Below, piece after piece: positions 1 to 12,500 of a DNA stretch of 64,000 bases. Numbering within the stretch: the first letter of the stretch is position 1; each line of letters begins with the position of its first letter. Origin of the DNA: Toxotes chatareus (lineage: Eukaryota; Chordata; Actinopteri; Toxotidae); the NCBI GenBank assembly GCA_016801885.1, contig CM028887.1, positions 27,174,511 through 27,238,510 of the forward strand, given 5' to 3'. A program made the position numbers and the translations under genes. Under the pieces are notes generated by a model. The model was not told the origin of the DNA. It saw only the letters and a program-made list of their open reading frames with translations, and made no database searches.

Positions 1-308
1 CAGCACTGGGCATGTGAATTCTATCATTTCATGATAAAATTAATAAAAGTTAATTACGGTGCACTGTGACCTTTTGTAGTAGACACAGAATATGATTGAA
101 AACCAAATATGAGATTCAGTGTCAGGTGGCTCATGCATTTTAACAGTTTTATTCATGTTGCCACTTACTGGTAACACTTTATCCAAGCTCTCTGTCTGAC
201 TCAGGGACCATGTGGACAAAGAGTGTCAGTATGTTCAATGGAACTAGTAGTTTGGTGTGCGGTTTGCTGCTCTTTATGTGGACCCTGACTCCTCTGTCCC
301 CTCCCCAG

Positions 309-461
309 GTCCATTTCTTGATGGCTCTAGCTGCTAACTGGGGCTATCTGAAGGACGCCAGCCGGATGCAGAAGTACGAAGACATCAAATCAAAGGAGGA
401 ACAGGAGCTGCATGACATCCACTCTACACGCTCCAAAGAACGCCTCAATGCCTACACATAA
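309..461 (+). CDS. C-terminal coding exon of an unidentified gene
   Basis: This is a 153-bp terminal coding exon: 50 residues, then a TAA stop. It follows a pyrimidine-rich tract ending in CCCCAG at 303-308, a good splice acceptor, and begins in phase 0 at GTC (residues VHFLMALAANWGYLK). The tail is strongly charged, with a helix-forming stretch around SKEEQELHDIHSTRSKE and the end RLNAYT. The short hydrophobic start followed by a polar basic/acidic tail could be the end of a membrane or cytoskeletal protein, but I do not recognise the family and assign no function. All upstream exons lie left of the window. The lack of stops, the balanced amino-acid composition, the splice site and the long 3' UTR downstream argue for a real gene. 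An in-frame ATG at 210 upstream lies in the intron and is not the start. Confidence 0.72.
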   Translation, partial: VHFLMALAANWGYLKDASRMQKYEDIKSKEEQELHDIHSTRSKERLNAYT

Positions 462-3400
462 ACACACACCTACAAGAAACGACACACACACACATACCTA
501 TCAGACATACACAAGATGACACATGCACACACACAAACTCATACACACACAGGGCCTGACACAAGCCTAAGGATAGCAGAAATACACAGTATATTCTTAA
601 TTGAAAAAAACAACACAAACATGCATTAAAACAAACAAAGACACCAGTGAGCAGAAATTGGTTGATTAAAAAAATGATGAATAAACAAACACCATCATCA
701 TCCTCGTTTCAGCAGTAGATCATTGGCTCTAAATGCTAACACTTTAGCATCCATTATGTGAGTTTGCTCCATACATACTTTTAGCCCTGACATCTGCCTC
801 AGAGTGGAGTGAAGCGCCTCACTATAGGAAGCGGTGATGGTGATGAAGAGTGTATGCCACTAAAACACACTGATGAATGGCTACACACATTATCAGTCAG
901 TTAGAACAGGTCCAAAAAACAAAACTGACAACACCAGCCTTAAGATTTATCCATACAAATGCCTAATAAAAGGCCCTAAAACCCCCATGCCCCTAATCCT
1001 CAACACCCAGAAATCCACTTGCTCAGCTGTTTTAAAACTAGCTTTGCAAGGCGTGAATGGTCAGAGCAGTCACTCTAAAATCAGAGAAAAGCACACGTCA
1101 AACAATTAAAATTTACTACAAAGCATATCTGTTTACAACACAGCACGTGTATAAAACATCACAAGTCAATATTACTTAAAGGAAAACCAAAAAACAATGA
1201 GAAGGAGAACCCAAAGAGATGTTACTTTGAATCTGGTCCCTGACCTGAAGCATCTGGTTTAATGAGCCTGTTTGGGTCAGCTGTGCTTTTTCTTTTCATA
1301 TTACTGAACGGTTGCTCTTTACTTGTGTCAGCGCTGTCAGCCATATCAGCACTCAACATGCTAAACCGCTGTATGGAGATCATCACAACATGTTCCCCAA
1401 TTGTTTTGACTCACAAAAGCCAACAATCTGCAGCAGACACGTGAATGAGTTTGGTGTCTGTGAGCTCATCATTTAACATGGGGGCTGTGAAACAGGACAG
1501 TGTCACTGTACAAACCCCCACCCCACCCCCAACAGCCTCAATGCCTGCAGAGCACACAGCACACACAGTTCATCTTACACATTATCTCACACGCACACAA
1601 ACATAGATGTGGCTGAATGGTCGGTGTTGTGCAGGTAGTGCTGTTTGGTGGTGTCATGCTGTGTCGTGTCGTTTCGCCACTTTATGATGACTGGTACTGC
1701 AGAGAAATATGGTCCCACAGGAAATGTGTACATCCCTGCTACAAACAGGTAGCTTTGCTAACTTTTCCTTCCCTCCCCTTTTTCCCTCCTTTTCGTCCCC
1801 TCCCCCTCCTCTTTCTCCACTTTGTGACCTCTTCATCTCGAGCCCAGTTTCATTAGTTGTACAGACAGCATGTCCCACAGGTTGCCATTTGCAGGGTGGG
1901 GGTTTGATTTTTGAAATGAAATGTGTTTAAGCAGGCTTAGTGGTTAAGTTGTACTAATGAGAATCCATTCAGATGTATACTGGTATAGAATGCAGGTGAA
2001 CTGATGCCATAAATAGATCTAAATTCTCTTAAAACCACTGTATTTGTAGCGTACGTCACATGTCAGGCTTCGGTTATCAGAGTCAGAGTTATAATGTAGT
2101 TATGGCTGCAGGGTTTTTAAAAAGGCCATTTTAAAACAGCTTGTGAAACTGGGCTTTGTGTCCTTCCCTCCTTCATCCCCAGTTTGTATAAAAAGACACA
2201 GCACATCTTAACAGCACAAAGTCTTTTGAACATGTGTCCTCTTTAGTCTCTTAAATAATGTTGGTTCTCACTTTTGGGGTTTTGCCACATTTTTATCAGT
2301 ATTGTTTATGTGTAATTTTAGCATTGGGGTATTTATATGGGGCAGGTGCTCGGGGGGCAGAGGGTAGGTGTCGGGAGGGGGGGGTCATATCACTTTTACA
2401 TTTTAACTTAATGATTCTGTATTTCAGTGGTTCTGCACACACAAAAAACACACAAAAAACACATACAAATGTATCCACCAATTATCCTCCTCCTTTTAGT
2501 TCTTTCATTTTGTTGTCGTGTTCTTTTCTTCATTCTCTCTTTGAACAGCCCTTATGTGACTAAAATGTATTTGTCAGTTGAAATTTACAGAAATCACTGA
2601 TACTAATATCAGCTTGGTCACTGGTGAATTGAACAGATCACAGTGATTTGTGGGTGAGGTCTTGGTTGTGCAGGAGTGAAGGTTTCAGAAGGTTGAGGAG
2701 TGTTTGAAATGGATGGTGTTATAGGATGATAAAATTAAAAGAAAAAAGTGTGGAGGTGCTGATGAAACTCAACATAAGCAGCTGCAAGGAGTCACTTGCC
2801 TTAGGCGCTTCTATACTGTGTGCGGTATATGAATTACTTCTGGAACAGCAGACCTACATGGATGCAACTTTCCAGTATTTTCAGCAATGTGCACAGATTG
2901 GATCTTAAAACTGTGATGGTTCTAACTGGGATTTATTAGCTGCTGCTGGTTTTTTAGGAGACCAGTTCGACTTCTTTTAAGCTACAGTTCTGATGCCAAA
3001 AATAAGGATGACGTCGATCCCTCTGGCGGGATGAATTTGTTTTTGAGAAGTTTACAAAATATTAAAAATTGATCTAATTGAGCTTAGTCTGTCACCAGCA
3101 TCCAGGGATGTTCTGTTTGTATTATATGTTAAGTTGTGTTGAGGCAGACAGAATGAAACGACTGAATGTTGTGCTTCGAGTTGTGAAGGAAAGAAATGAT
3201 TCTCTATCTGCCAGTAGAGATGACAAAGAGGATTCAGCTTGTCTTCAGAGAGATCACTGTACTGAGGATGAAAATGGTGATGATGGTGTTAGTGGTGATG
3301 ACACTAGTTTGATCTGATGAAACTACCAGCACACACATACACACTCACACAAATACACACACACTCTACCACCACGATCACTCTGAGCCATAATTCTTTG

Positions 3401-5081
3401 CTCTTTTACTTTTCACCAATATCATTTCACTGTTTATCAACTTCTAATCTCTGAAAGTTTTAAAATGTGAAATCATTTCATTCAAAAAAAAAAAGATAGG
3501 TTTATTCTTTTTCTTTTTTTATGGGCAGTATTAAACACTGTACCTACATGAACTCTGTATAAAGATATACATATATGTGAAACAGTTGAGGTGAGCGGCC
3601 AAGAGAATGATTTCCTATTGGTTACAGAGTCTGGAGGAGGTGGTTCAGTCCCAATGTCCTGAGCTTCTACTTCCTACAAAAGCTGCATTTACACACACAC
3701 GATCTGAGCTTTCTTTGCATATCTTTATAACACAGTGCCTGATGAGGAAAAAGCTACACAGAAGACTGATGTGTGCAATAGACCACCAAGTTTCGAGACT
3801 CTGCGAGATGATTTTCTGATTTAAAGGCAGCAAAAAATGATGGCGTGCTTTGAAAATGGTTTGGCAAAAACATAAACTATACAAGATGTCAGCTGTAGTG
3901 AATAAGTTAAAATGACCAAAAACATTGGTACAGTCCTTTAAGAGGCACAAATGGACCCAGGATAACCCATCAGGTTCTGTAAGACATAATATGTGTTTTT
4001 TTCCATATTAACAACCAAGAGCTTGAGACTTTGTCATCAAATCTCACGGTTGTCTCCTTAATACTGAAGTTAGTATTAGCCAAGGAAAACCTGTGAGGTT
4101 TCACACTTATGCAGAGACCAATGTAAAAGTTAACAAAACATGCAATAAGATTTGGAGGCTGAGTTTCCATAGCACTAAAGTTGTGCTTGTCTGAGATTTT
4201 CTTCCAAGCCAGTTGGAATTTAACTTCTTCCAGAATTATATCAGTAAAGCAGAGCTGAAACTGAAATCTGTTTCTGTGTGTTGTGTAAATGCAGCTGAAC
4301 ATAACACAAAAAAAAAAACAAACAAAAAAAAAAAAATTAAAAAATGAGTACCATCAGTGTTGATGAGGGGAGACTCCACCAGACTTGTGTCCTGTTCAGG
4401 GGTGTCTCGGCTGCATACAGTCAGTATTTTTAAGGGTCTACTTTTACAGTAACAGTATTCTGTCATTTCATTGCCTGACAATGGATGTCTTGTCAGTGTT
4501 TTTAACCTCAGATAAAGAAAAAAAATAGTTTTTTGTGCACTTATTGACCATTGTGAGCTCTCTCTCTTATTCTTGGTGTGTAAGTAAATTGAGATCCCCA
4601 TTGTGGGACATGTGTATAGTCTTGCAGCATTGGTTATAACCTGAAGAAATAACAATGATGAAAATGAATGAATTCATAATAATGAAGATAATCTTATACT
4701 AGGTTAAAAAAAAAAAATGACAGTGAATCTAGTTGTTGTTTGTGGCATGGTTATGCATTCAATGGTCATAATTTCAATGATTAAAACAAAACAAACAAAA
4801 AAAAACATCATTCTTTCCCACTGGCACTGTTCTGCTGCTTTTCTTTTTTTTTTTTTCCACTTTTCAGTGTGCAGTATTGCGGTTCCTCTCGCTAATGGTG
4901 TTGCTAAGCTAGCTTGCTTGCTCAGTTGTTTACCACCAGAGCAATATATTGTAGCAGTTTGACAAAATCAAGACGTAAACAAAAAAAATCCATTTCCATA
5001 AATTGCTGGCATACAAGTGCATGAATCTATGATTGCAAGTCTTCAGTGATATGATCATGGCTGTTCTTTATTGTTTATTCT

Positions 5082-5087
5082 AATAAA
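5082..5087 (+). terminator. Candidate polyadenylation signal (AATAAA)
   Basis: The canonical AATAAA is followed within about 30 bases by a GT-rich stretch (TGTGGTGTAATGT), the usual layout of a cleavage/polyadenylation site. It would end the transcript of the gene stopping at 461. Confidence 0.5.
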
Positions 5088-6306
5088 GCGGATTTGCAGA
5101 TGTGGTGTAATGTATTGCTCTGGCCACCCATTATCCTGCACCCACCTCTGCTCACATCCTCTTCCTCTCTCTTCCACACCACAGTTCCTGGTGTCCAATT
5201 CAGATTTTTATGACCACATTTGAATTGAAAAGTGACTCATGTCTGATTTCCTATGTTGTCGTGCTCGAAACAACCCACAAGTGTGCACAAGAGTCACTGA
5301 TTCATAAGTAAGACTTCATGTAACCTAGCAACAAGCACAGTCAGCAGAGCTCACACAAACTAAACACCATACGTAAAGGACGCTAACAAGGCAAAATAAT
5401 AATTCAGGCCTCTTCAAAGCAAATTCAGAGTTGCACAATCACGTTTGAAGGTGAAGAAGAATGAAGTGTGAGTGTAGGCTGCAATCACTGCTGCTACCTT
5501 GGTTCAGGGGGGATACAAGGAACTAACACTGCCACAGATATGAATGTGGCAAAAATAGATCTGAAAAAATTGAATTTTTCATTTGAGCCAACAGTCTGAA
5601 CTGATCCAAATCACATCTCAATCTCAAAGAATCATGAAGTTTGAAGCAGGAAGAGAATGTGAGCTGCTCGCTCTCTTGTTTAAGTCTCCTCATTTACTTT
5701 CTGCCCACATCTCTTTGTAAAGATGAATATGTGTATTGTATTGCGTCCTTCTTGTCTACCCACTGACCACAGCTGAGCATGGACTCTGTTTACCATTCCA
5801 TAATCCTGACCACACATGTTTGTGAAGGATTTAAAAAAAAAAAGACCATGTCAGCGTAATAAAGCATGAATTTCAATGACATGAAATCTGATTTCTAACC
5901 TTCTGTGAGAAAGACCTGATCTGTTTTTTTTGACTGTGCTTGCAGCTACAAAATCTCAGCTCTGAATCACAGGATGGAAAATCAGATTCTCTGTGCCTGA
6001 ACAAATTCAGCTCTTGCCCATCCTGAGCTGAACCACAGATCTAAAAGCTGACAACATCTGTGACCTTAAACTGATCATCACGTTTTTCAACTCCACATGC
6101 ATCGTGTTCAGGTTGGACATTTTGGACGTAGGAAGTAGCTTTTTCTGTTTCTCCATAATATTCTAGACTTTTTGTACTTCACTCTGGTTGCTTAGTAGCA
6201 GGCTTTATCTTATTCACTCCTCCATTTTTGTACATATCTGTGCCAAGAGCTTTGGCAGACAGTGGCTTTTTTTATTTGTAAAGACATAAACTTGCTTGCA
6301 TATATA

Positions 6307-6312
6307 AATAAA
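6307..6312 (+). terminator. Candidate distal polyadenylation signal (AATAAA)
   Basis: AATAAA sits in an AT-rich run and is followed by GTACTTG and TTTGAGTTTGTGTC, a GT-rich downstream element. It is a plausible distal alternative to the signal at 5082. Confidence 0.4.
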
Positions 6313-6987
6313 ACAAAATAATACACGTGTACTTGTTAATAAGGGGACATTTTGAGTTTGTGTCTTCATTTCACATTATAACACTTTTCTGGTTGTCTAA
6401 GCAGGCTATTTCCAACATTTGTATTATAACAATCAATGAGGTAAGTGGCATCACAGCGCTGACAAAAACATGAATATTGACAAGGTTGATACTTGTCCTG
6501 ACTCCAGGTTTCAAGACTAGATTTTTAATCACATTCAAAGTGTGTTTCACCAAAATATCTACCACTGCATGAGTTCACAGAACAGCTGTCAACTTAGAAA
6601 AGAGGCGACATAATCAACACTGGCAGGAGAATTTTACACAGGAAATACAGTCCAGGCAATGGACTGAATGGACTCACTTACTTACTCCTCAGGTGCAGCT
6701 TTCAATCAAACAAATTATTTTGGTGTGACACCTAATCACAGTTACAGTCCACAAGAGAAGAACTCACCATTAAACAAAAGTTTAACAGTGGGAACCTGAA
6801 CATTGATAGTGAAATGCTACTCTGATGCCACATTCTTCAAATCAATACATATGACTTATAATACTCAAAATAATTATGATTTTTGCAAGTGAAATCTTTT
6901 TTTTTTCACAATCAAGAACTGTTATTTTAAATAGATATTACTGACTAGATATTACTAAAAATTACTGAGATAGCTGTTTCCTGTCAA

Positions 6988-7110
6988 TTCTACTGCAGTC
7001 AAAGTCCAGAGACTGTTGTGTGTGGAAATCCCAGGGGATCAGCAGTTTCACAAATACTCAAGCCACTGGTCTGAATTTTAAGAGGAAAGCAATGGTAAAG
7101 GTTTTTTTTT
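6988..7110 (+). repeat. Fragment of a dispersed fish repeat
   Basis: The stretch around GAGACTGTTGTGTGTGGAAA and CAGCAGTTTCACAAATACTC matches, from memory, a very common teleost repeat. Its usual 5' neighbour (GAGTTAAACTCTAGAGACT type) occurs at about 59.65-59.92 kb in this window. I do not give a family name. No coding content. Confidence 0.4.
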
Positions 7111-7473
7111 ACAGAATGTCTAACCCACATGAGGGATACAACTTACAACTAAACTCAAATGCTGCAACAGGTGCCAAAGTGCGAAGCAATTTGTCTGGAT
7201 GCCTGCATTACAATCTGGCAGTCACAGTTATCAGTTTGAATGGTCACCTCCCCACTTCACAGCAAAGTGATGACAAATTTCTCTTTAAAACATGCTAAAT
7301 TATAAAATATGGTCTTACAATGAAAAATAGTTCATCCGTATCAAAATTATCACTGTATGAAACACATGGAAACCAATCCAGTGATAAGTTCTCCTGTTGA
7401 GAGCTCAAGACATTCAATTGGCAACTTCTACATGTTTTGTCTTAATTATATGTTTCTCAGCAGACTTGGGTTC

Positions 7474-7880
7474 AGAATAAAATAAAACTTTATTGATCCC
7501 TGCAGGGACATAGCTTTGTTACAATTGTACAACACACAATTAGGACAGAGGAAGTAAATAAGTAAGAAAGTCAAAAGTACCATGAAATAGTTATATTAAT
7601 AAATACACAGCAAGGGAATAGAAAAAAATGTACAGTATGCATACAATATGTACAAAAAGTAATGTGTGAGCTGAAACTAAAACATGAAATGACTGATCAG
7701 CATATGATGAAGTTGTATTTATATAAAAAAAACAACAAAAAGACGTGTCATATGTATTAGTGATACAAGCAAGTACGTTCACATATAAGAAAACAGGGAA
7801 ACTTTGGACGTAAAACACTGAATAACACTTAAAGTAACACAAAAAGTGACAATATATATTTTTCTCCATTATTTACACAC
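7474..7880 (-). mobile_element. LINE 3'-end remnant (TTTATTGATCCC type)
   Basis: AAAACTTTATTGATCCCTGC at about 7482-7502 is the reverse complement of the GGGATCAATAAAGT tail that ends many fish L2/Rex-like retrotransposons. A clear + strand example, with its microsatellite tail, is at 63.1 kb in this window. The AT-rich, A-run-filled sequence to about 7880 looks like the element's 3' UTR. No reverse-transcriptase reading remains. Confidence 0.45.
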
Positions 7881-8352
7881 AATTATGTTATGTTACGTTA
7901 TGTTACCTGTGGTGTAACAGATGTATAACAAATGTAACATGTCATGTGACACTTTTGCAATAAACGCTGAGTGTTGTACATTGTTAGCAAACTTATAAAC
8001 ATGCATTTAACAGTTTAAAATACTTACAACAATAGGTTATCAGAAAATACCATTATATATCACTGTGTGTAAACCCATCATCCACAACATTAAAACTGGT
8101 TCACAACCAATTTCTATTTTGGTCTGTGTAGATATAGATGAATCAATACATATCAATACAGTACAATCAATACAATAAAGCCACAACATTAAAACCAGTA
8201 ACCAATTGTGACCGATTGGTGTAAAAACCTGAATTTCAGCTTTTGGTCAAACAATGTGATATTTCATGGCAAATTATTGTAGGAATACGCAACATAGCAT
8301 CAGCCAAATGCTGCTGTACAACTTAGAACTGGCCTTCCCCTGAAAAGGTTAG

Positions 8353-8358
8353 TTTATT
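8353..8358 (-). terminator. Candidate dok3 polyadenylation signal
   Basis: TTTATT on the + strand gives AATAAA on the minus strand, about 250 bases beyond the dok3 stop codon. This is the nearest canonical signal in a sensible position. Confidence 0.45.
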
Positions 8359-8607
8359 GAGTCATGTCTTACATCATTCACAAGGTGTTTATTTTTCAGT
8401 AGATGGTCACATAGCCTCATTTCTTCAGAAACCATTAAAAAAAATATATATTTTTTATACATATACTGAACAGAAAGTTCAGGAAAAGTGCCAGTATCCT
8501 GTGTTTCTCAATAAACTCCCACATTTTACAGCCATCATTTTGAACCATAGATAAAATCGATGTCAGACCATACATAGATTTGGGTTTGGTATTTTGATAT
8601 TAAATCA

Positions 8608-9504
8608 CTAAATGATGCCCAGGTTTTCATAGATGACATCATCAAGAGATTGGTCTTTAGTTGCAGTTGTAACAGAGAGAGAGGGAGCAGAGTAGGACGG
8701 GGTGTTGTTAGAAGATGTAGATGAATTGGATGATGCTGCTGTCTTGCAGACCTGAGCATAAAGATGGGCAAATGGATCAGGTTTGCTTTCATTTGTACAG
8801 GACACTGCTGTCTCACTCATGGGCTCCATATAAATGGGTTCATCATCTGCAAAACACTTATTTTTTCCTTTGCTCTGAATCACAGCTGGTTTACTCTGGA
8901 CTGGACTGACTTTGTCGTATACCTCTGAGTAGACTGAATCTGTGTGGTCAATGTTAAAGCAGGGATGTGGAGGTGAGGATTTGGGAAGGGGAGAAACAGC
9001 TTCTCTTGAATTGGGGGGTTTGAGTGGAAGAACACTTGCAGGGTCTACATAAAGAGCTGTGGCTGGTTGTACTTTTGGCAAAGATTGGATGCAATCAGCC
9101 GGGTCGGCATATACATCATGTGACTGGTTGCTATGATGACCGCTGGTGGGGCTTTCATGTGTGGGGACCAATGGGAGAGGCATGAGGGTGATAGGAGGAG
9201 CTGGCTGTGCTGATACACATTCAACCAGTCCTTCTTGAAAATGCGTTCTGTTTTCTAAAGCAGGATATTTCTTCTCCTCTGTCTTGGTTATATCAGGTAT
9301 TTTGGGGAGAGGGGAATGACAGTGTCTGTTGGTTATGACAACCTTCTCACTCTCTTGATTTTGGTTACATGAAGGAACAGTTGAAGTCTTCCGTTTGATG
9401 GTACTCTGAATCAGGGAGAATATTTTCTCAGCCTGCTCTGTCTCAAAGGCAAATGTACCAGGACCAGAGCCAGAGCGTCTGCCTGCTTCAATGGTCAAAG
9501 CCAG
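8608..9504 (-). CDS. dok3: dok3 coding exon 7 (PTB end and tyrosine-rich tail, stop)
   Basis: Encodes 298 residues and the stop. The first about 35 finish the PTB domain (LALTIEAGRRSGSGPGTFAF, then the C-terminal helix EQAEKIFSLIQSTIKRK). The rest is a low-order Pro/Ser-rich tail with repeated Tyr sites (VYADP, LYVDP, VYSEVYDKV, IYMEP, LYAQV, IYENL). An ATG 27 bases upstream of the splice acceptor belongs to the intron. Acceptor CTACCAG. Confidence 0.93.
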   Translation of the reverse strand: MALTIEAGRRSGSGPGTFAFETEQAEKIFSLIQSTIKRKTSTVPSCNQNQESEKVVITNRHCHSPLPKIPDITKTEEKKYPALENRTHFQEGLVECVSAQPAPPITLMPLPLVPTHESPTSGHHSNQSHDVYADPADCIQSLPKVQPATALYVDPASVLPLKPPNSREAVSPLPKSSPPHPCFNIDHTDSVYSEVYDKVSPVQSKPAVIQSKGKNKCFADDEPIYMEPMSETAVSCTNESKPDPFAHLYAQVCKTAASSNSSTSSNNTPSYSAPSLSVTTATKDQSLDDVIYENLGII

Positions 9505-12500
9505 CTGGTAGGAGAACACAAAGAAGCACATGAAGCATGTTCATGAAACCAACAATTCTATGCAAAAGCAAGACTCTTGTAATAATTCCTGCCTTGTGAA
9601 ACATATAATTCAGTTTTATTGGGCAATGTAAGACCAGTTAAAGGTATTGAAAAATGTACCTTATCTTTTCCATAGCGTCTCAGCAGTTCATAAGGCCATT
9701 CCCTAACAATGTTCTTCTTATGTGTTTCTCTCAGCAGCAATGCCTCTTGTCCCACCTGCAGCCAATATGACCCCTGCAGACCACAACGTGTTGCTGCATC
9801 TGTCCTCTGAACGACAACCAAGAACTCGAAGGCTGTAAAGACAAAAGGTTTTTTATTATTTCTATGCAAATAAAAATTTTGATTTCTAGTTTAAAACTTT
9901 GTTTAATCATTTTAATAATTTTGTAGTTGTAGGTTGAAAGAGAGACAATATGTAATGGTATGAAAGTATTTCAGCAAAGTCATAGTGCGCTGGCTAAATG
10001 TGGTCTACATGAAGACATAATTTCAAGACGTGATTTGATGTTTTACATAAAATGTCATAAATACAGAACAGAATAGGCTGTGGGCTGCTAACAACAAGCT
10101 TGTACGACATCCTAAAGGGAGCTCTTCTATACATTCATGTAAAACAGGAAATTGTGCTCACTGCTGTAGTGAACATGCGCAAGTACTTAGGCTAAAACGG
10201 TAGGACCTGGAGAGCGAGGTGAATAAGCTGACAGAATAAATACAAGGCTTCACACCAACTACATATTATGTAACTACTTGTAATATAAAGCAAACCAGAA
10301 ATTAGCACAATTTGTTTTTTACACTGCTTGCGATGTAAGCTAGGCGGCTTGCTCAAGCATGCTAGCTTGTTAATGCAACTGTCTTTATGAGCTGTCACTG
10401 TAGAATATTAAAATCTTTAGGCCGTTTCACATTGAAAATAACCTACGGAAAGATTGTATGGAGGAGTGAGGAGTCAGTGAGAATTAAAATATATTTACAA
10501 GTGAAACACAGGAGCTATTTCAAGATGCTGACTGAAGATTCTTATTTAGACCATGTTTCATCAGGATTTGCAATAGAGACATTTTTCATCCAATGCAATG
10601 GGCAATTAGTAGCTTGTTTTTATTTTGCAGCCTGACTAAGAAACCGCATCCAAATTTCTGGGTTGGAAGCCAGAATTGCAAATCCTGGTGAGATATAGCT
10701 TGAATGTGAACATTTAATCAAAGTTTTCAAATAGATAGAAAAAACTTTTACTTTGAACATCTTCTCACCACTAGCAATAGCCATTTTTTAAATGTCTTTT
10801 CAACTGGGTTTGATACTTTCACCAAACACAATTTGATCCCTCTAATGCACTATTAGATAAAGTGATGCAAGGCTTGGGGATGGGGTCTGGTTTTGTTTCT
10901 GTCTTCTGCATGTGCACAATGGTTGCACATCACTGGTTTCACACTATTCCACTAACTGACAACTGGCTGTCTCTGCAAATATTCTATGAGGGTGTAAATG
11001 TAAAAATTCAAAAATCTTTAGGATACAAAAGTTTCAGATGTGTGTCCACTTGCACAAAGATGTCAATAAAATGGCTAGTTCATTGAAATCTGTTTTGATT
11101 ATCAAACACACACTACCTGTAGGTTTGAAGTTGTAAGGTGGTAATTGTATTCTGCTTGGATTTGCAGTAGTCACAATAGATTTCACCAGCGACCCACAGG
11201 CACATCATGATCTACATGTCTGCTGTCCATCATTCGCTCAGAATGTTCTAGAAAATCATGGTCACCAAAATATGGATAACTACACAGATTTGTCTCTAAT
11301 CCCTTCAGGCAAGATACATGTGTCAAGTGCAGCTAATTGGCACTTTCATAAAAGTCTGTTTTCTCATTTTCTTGTTAATTTTCATTTCACCAACAGTCCC
11401 TTAACAGGAAAGACAGAACGCATGACAGAGGGCTGATGGCATTTGGATGAAGGAGTGCTGGGGAAATAATAAGATACAGAATGTAAAATATGGTGAAAGA
11501 TGAGAAGAGAAAAGAACAGAAAGAGAAAATGTACCTTGATCTGCTGAGGCATAGATCTGGTTCTCCTCCATATGAAGCTGAGTAGAGCCTGAGCCACCTC
11601 CTCTCTGACAGAGAACAGGGGGAGGAAAGCACAGTTGAATCAAATTAGAAAATAATGCATGTAGACCAGGTATTGTATACAAACTGATTATATCCTAGCT
11701 ACAAAATTGGTATGTTACCCTACTAATTGTTGCAACTGGAATAACAATTCTCCGGGTATTTATGTCATTTCTGTTCTCTCTCACCTGAATCATGCTATGA
11801 CACAGTTTTTCTACCCAGTCCACACAGTCGTCTTTGAGTGAAGCAAACACCATTGTTCTGTCCCGTGTCTCCACACAAAATGCTGACATGTTCTCCTGCA
11901 AGCAGTACAAATAGCAGCTTGTAGCATTTATTTAACCATTACAGATTCATGTACAGATTCTAAACAAGCAGGTAAGCTCACCATGGGACAGGCCTCAGCA
12001 TTTGGAGGGAGTCTGAGGACACTGATCAGCTCAGACAGTCGGACCGCCTTCAGCTTCCTGTCCCCAAGAGTCTGGTGGTGTTTTCTGACTCCAGTGCCAT
12101 GATCAGCTCCCATACCGCCTCCTGGAGGGCACATGACAGACAGAGACAGGCCAAACCCTTCAGCAGAGAGCTATAGCTTGTTAATTTGACTTTGGATCAC
12201 ACTTACTCTCAAAAACATGGAACAAATTAGCCTACCTTATCAAGCTATTTGCTAAACTCCTGACTACCTAAAGCATTCACCTTGCACTGTAACAAGCCCA
12301 TTTCCTGCAGACAAGTTATTCTCTAAGACTACACAAACCCTCCCAGGGAGGAGAAACTGCATGAGGCAACATGCTTCCCTGGCATGAGTTGTATTTTGAC
12401 TAGATAAATGGAGCAAGAAGCCTTTGAAGGAACTCAGGTTTGATCCAAGTGTTTTATACCAAAAAAAAAGTCCTATTGTACATGCAGAGGCTGTAAGACA

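Larger units (their letters stand above)
462..6312 (+). other. Probable long 3' UTR of the gene ending at 461
   Basis: From the stop codon to about 6.3 kb the sequence is AT-rich, has no supported coding exon on either strand, and carries CA-rich stretches (about 465-555, 3330-3365) and several A/T homopolymers. AATAAA hexamers occur at 5082-5087, near 5859 and at 6307-6312, the first and last followed by GT-rich sequence. A multi-kilobase 3' UTR is common for neuronal transcripts, but without RNA data the true end could be any of these sites. Confidence 0.45.

Noticed and set aside
210..308. In-frame ATG extension of the terminal exon at 309
   Set aside because: The upstream part encodes a hydrophobic, low-information stretch ending in a classic pyrimidine tract plus CCCCAG; it is intron.
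4236..4655. 139-codon open frame on the minus strand
   Set aside because: Phe-rich reading through A/T homopolymers in a 3' UTR, no family resemblance, no splice context.
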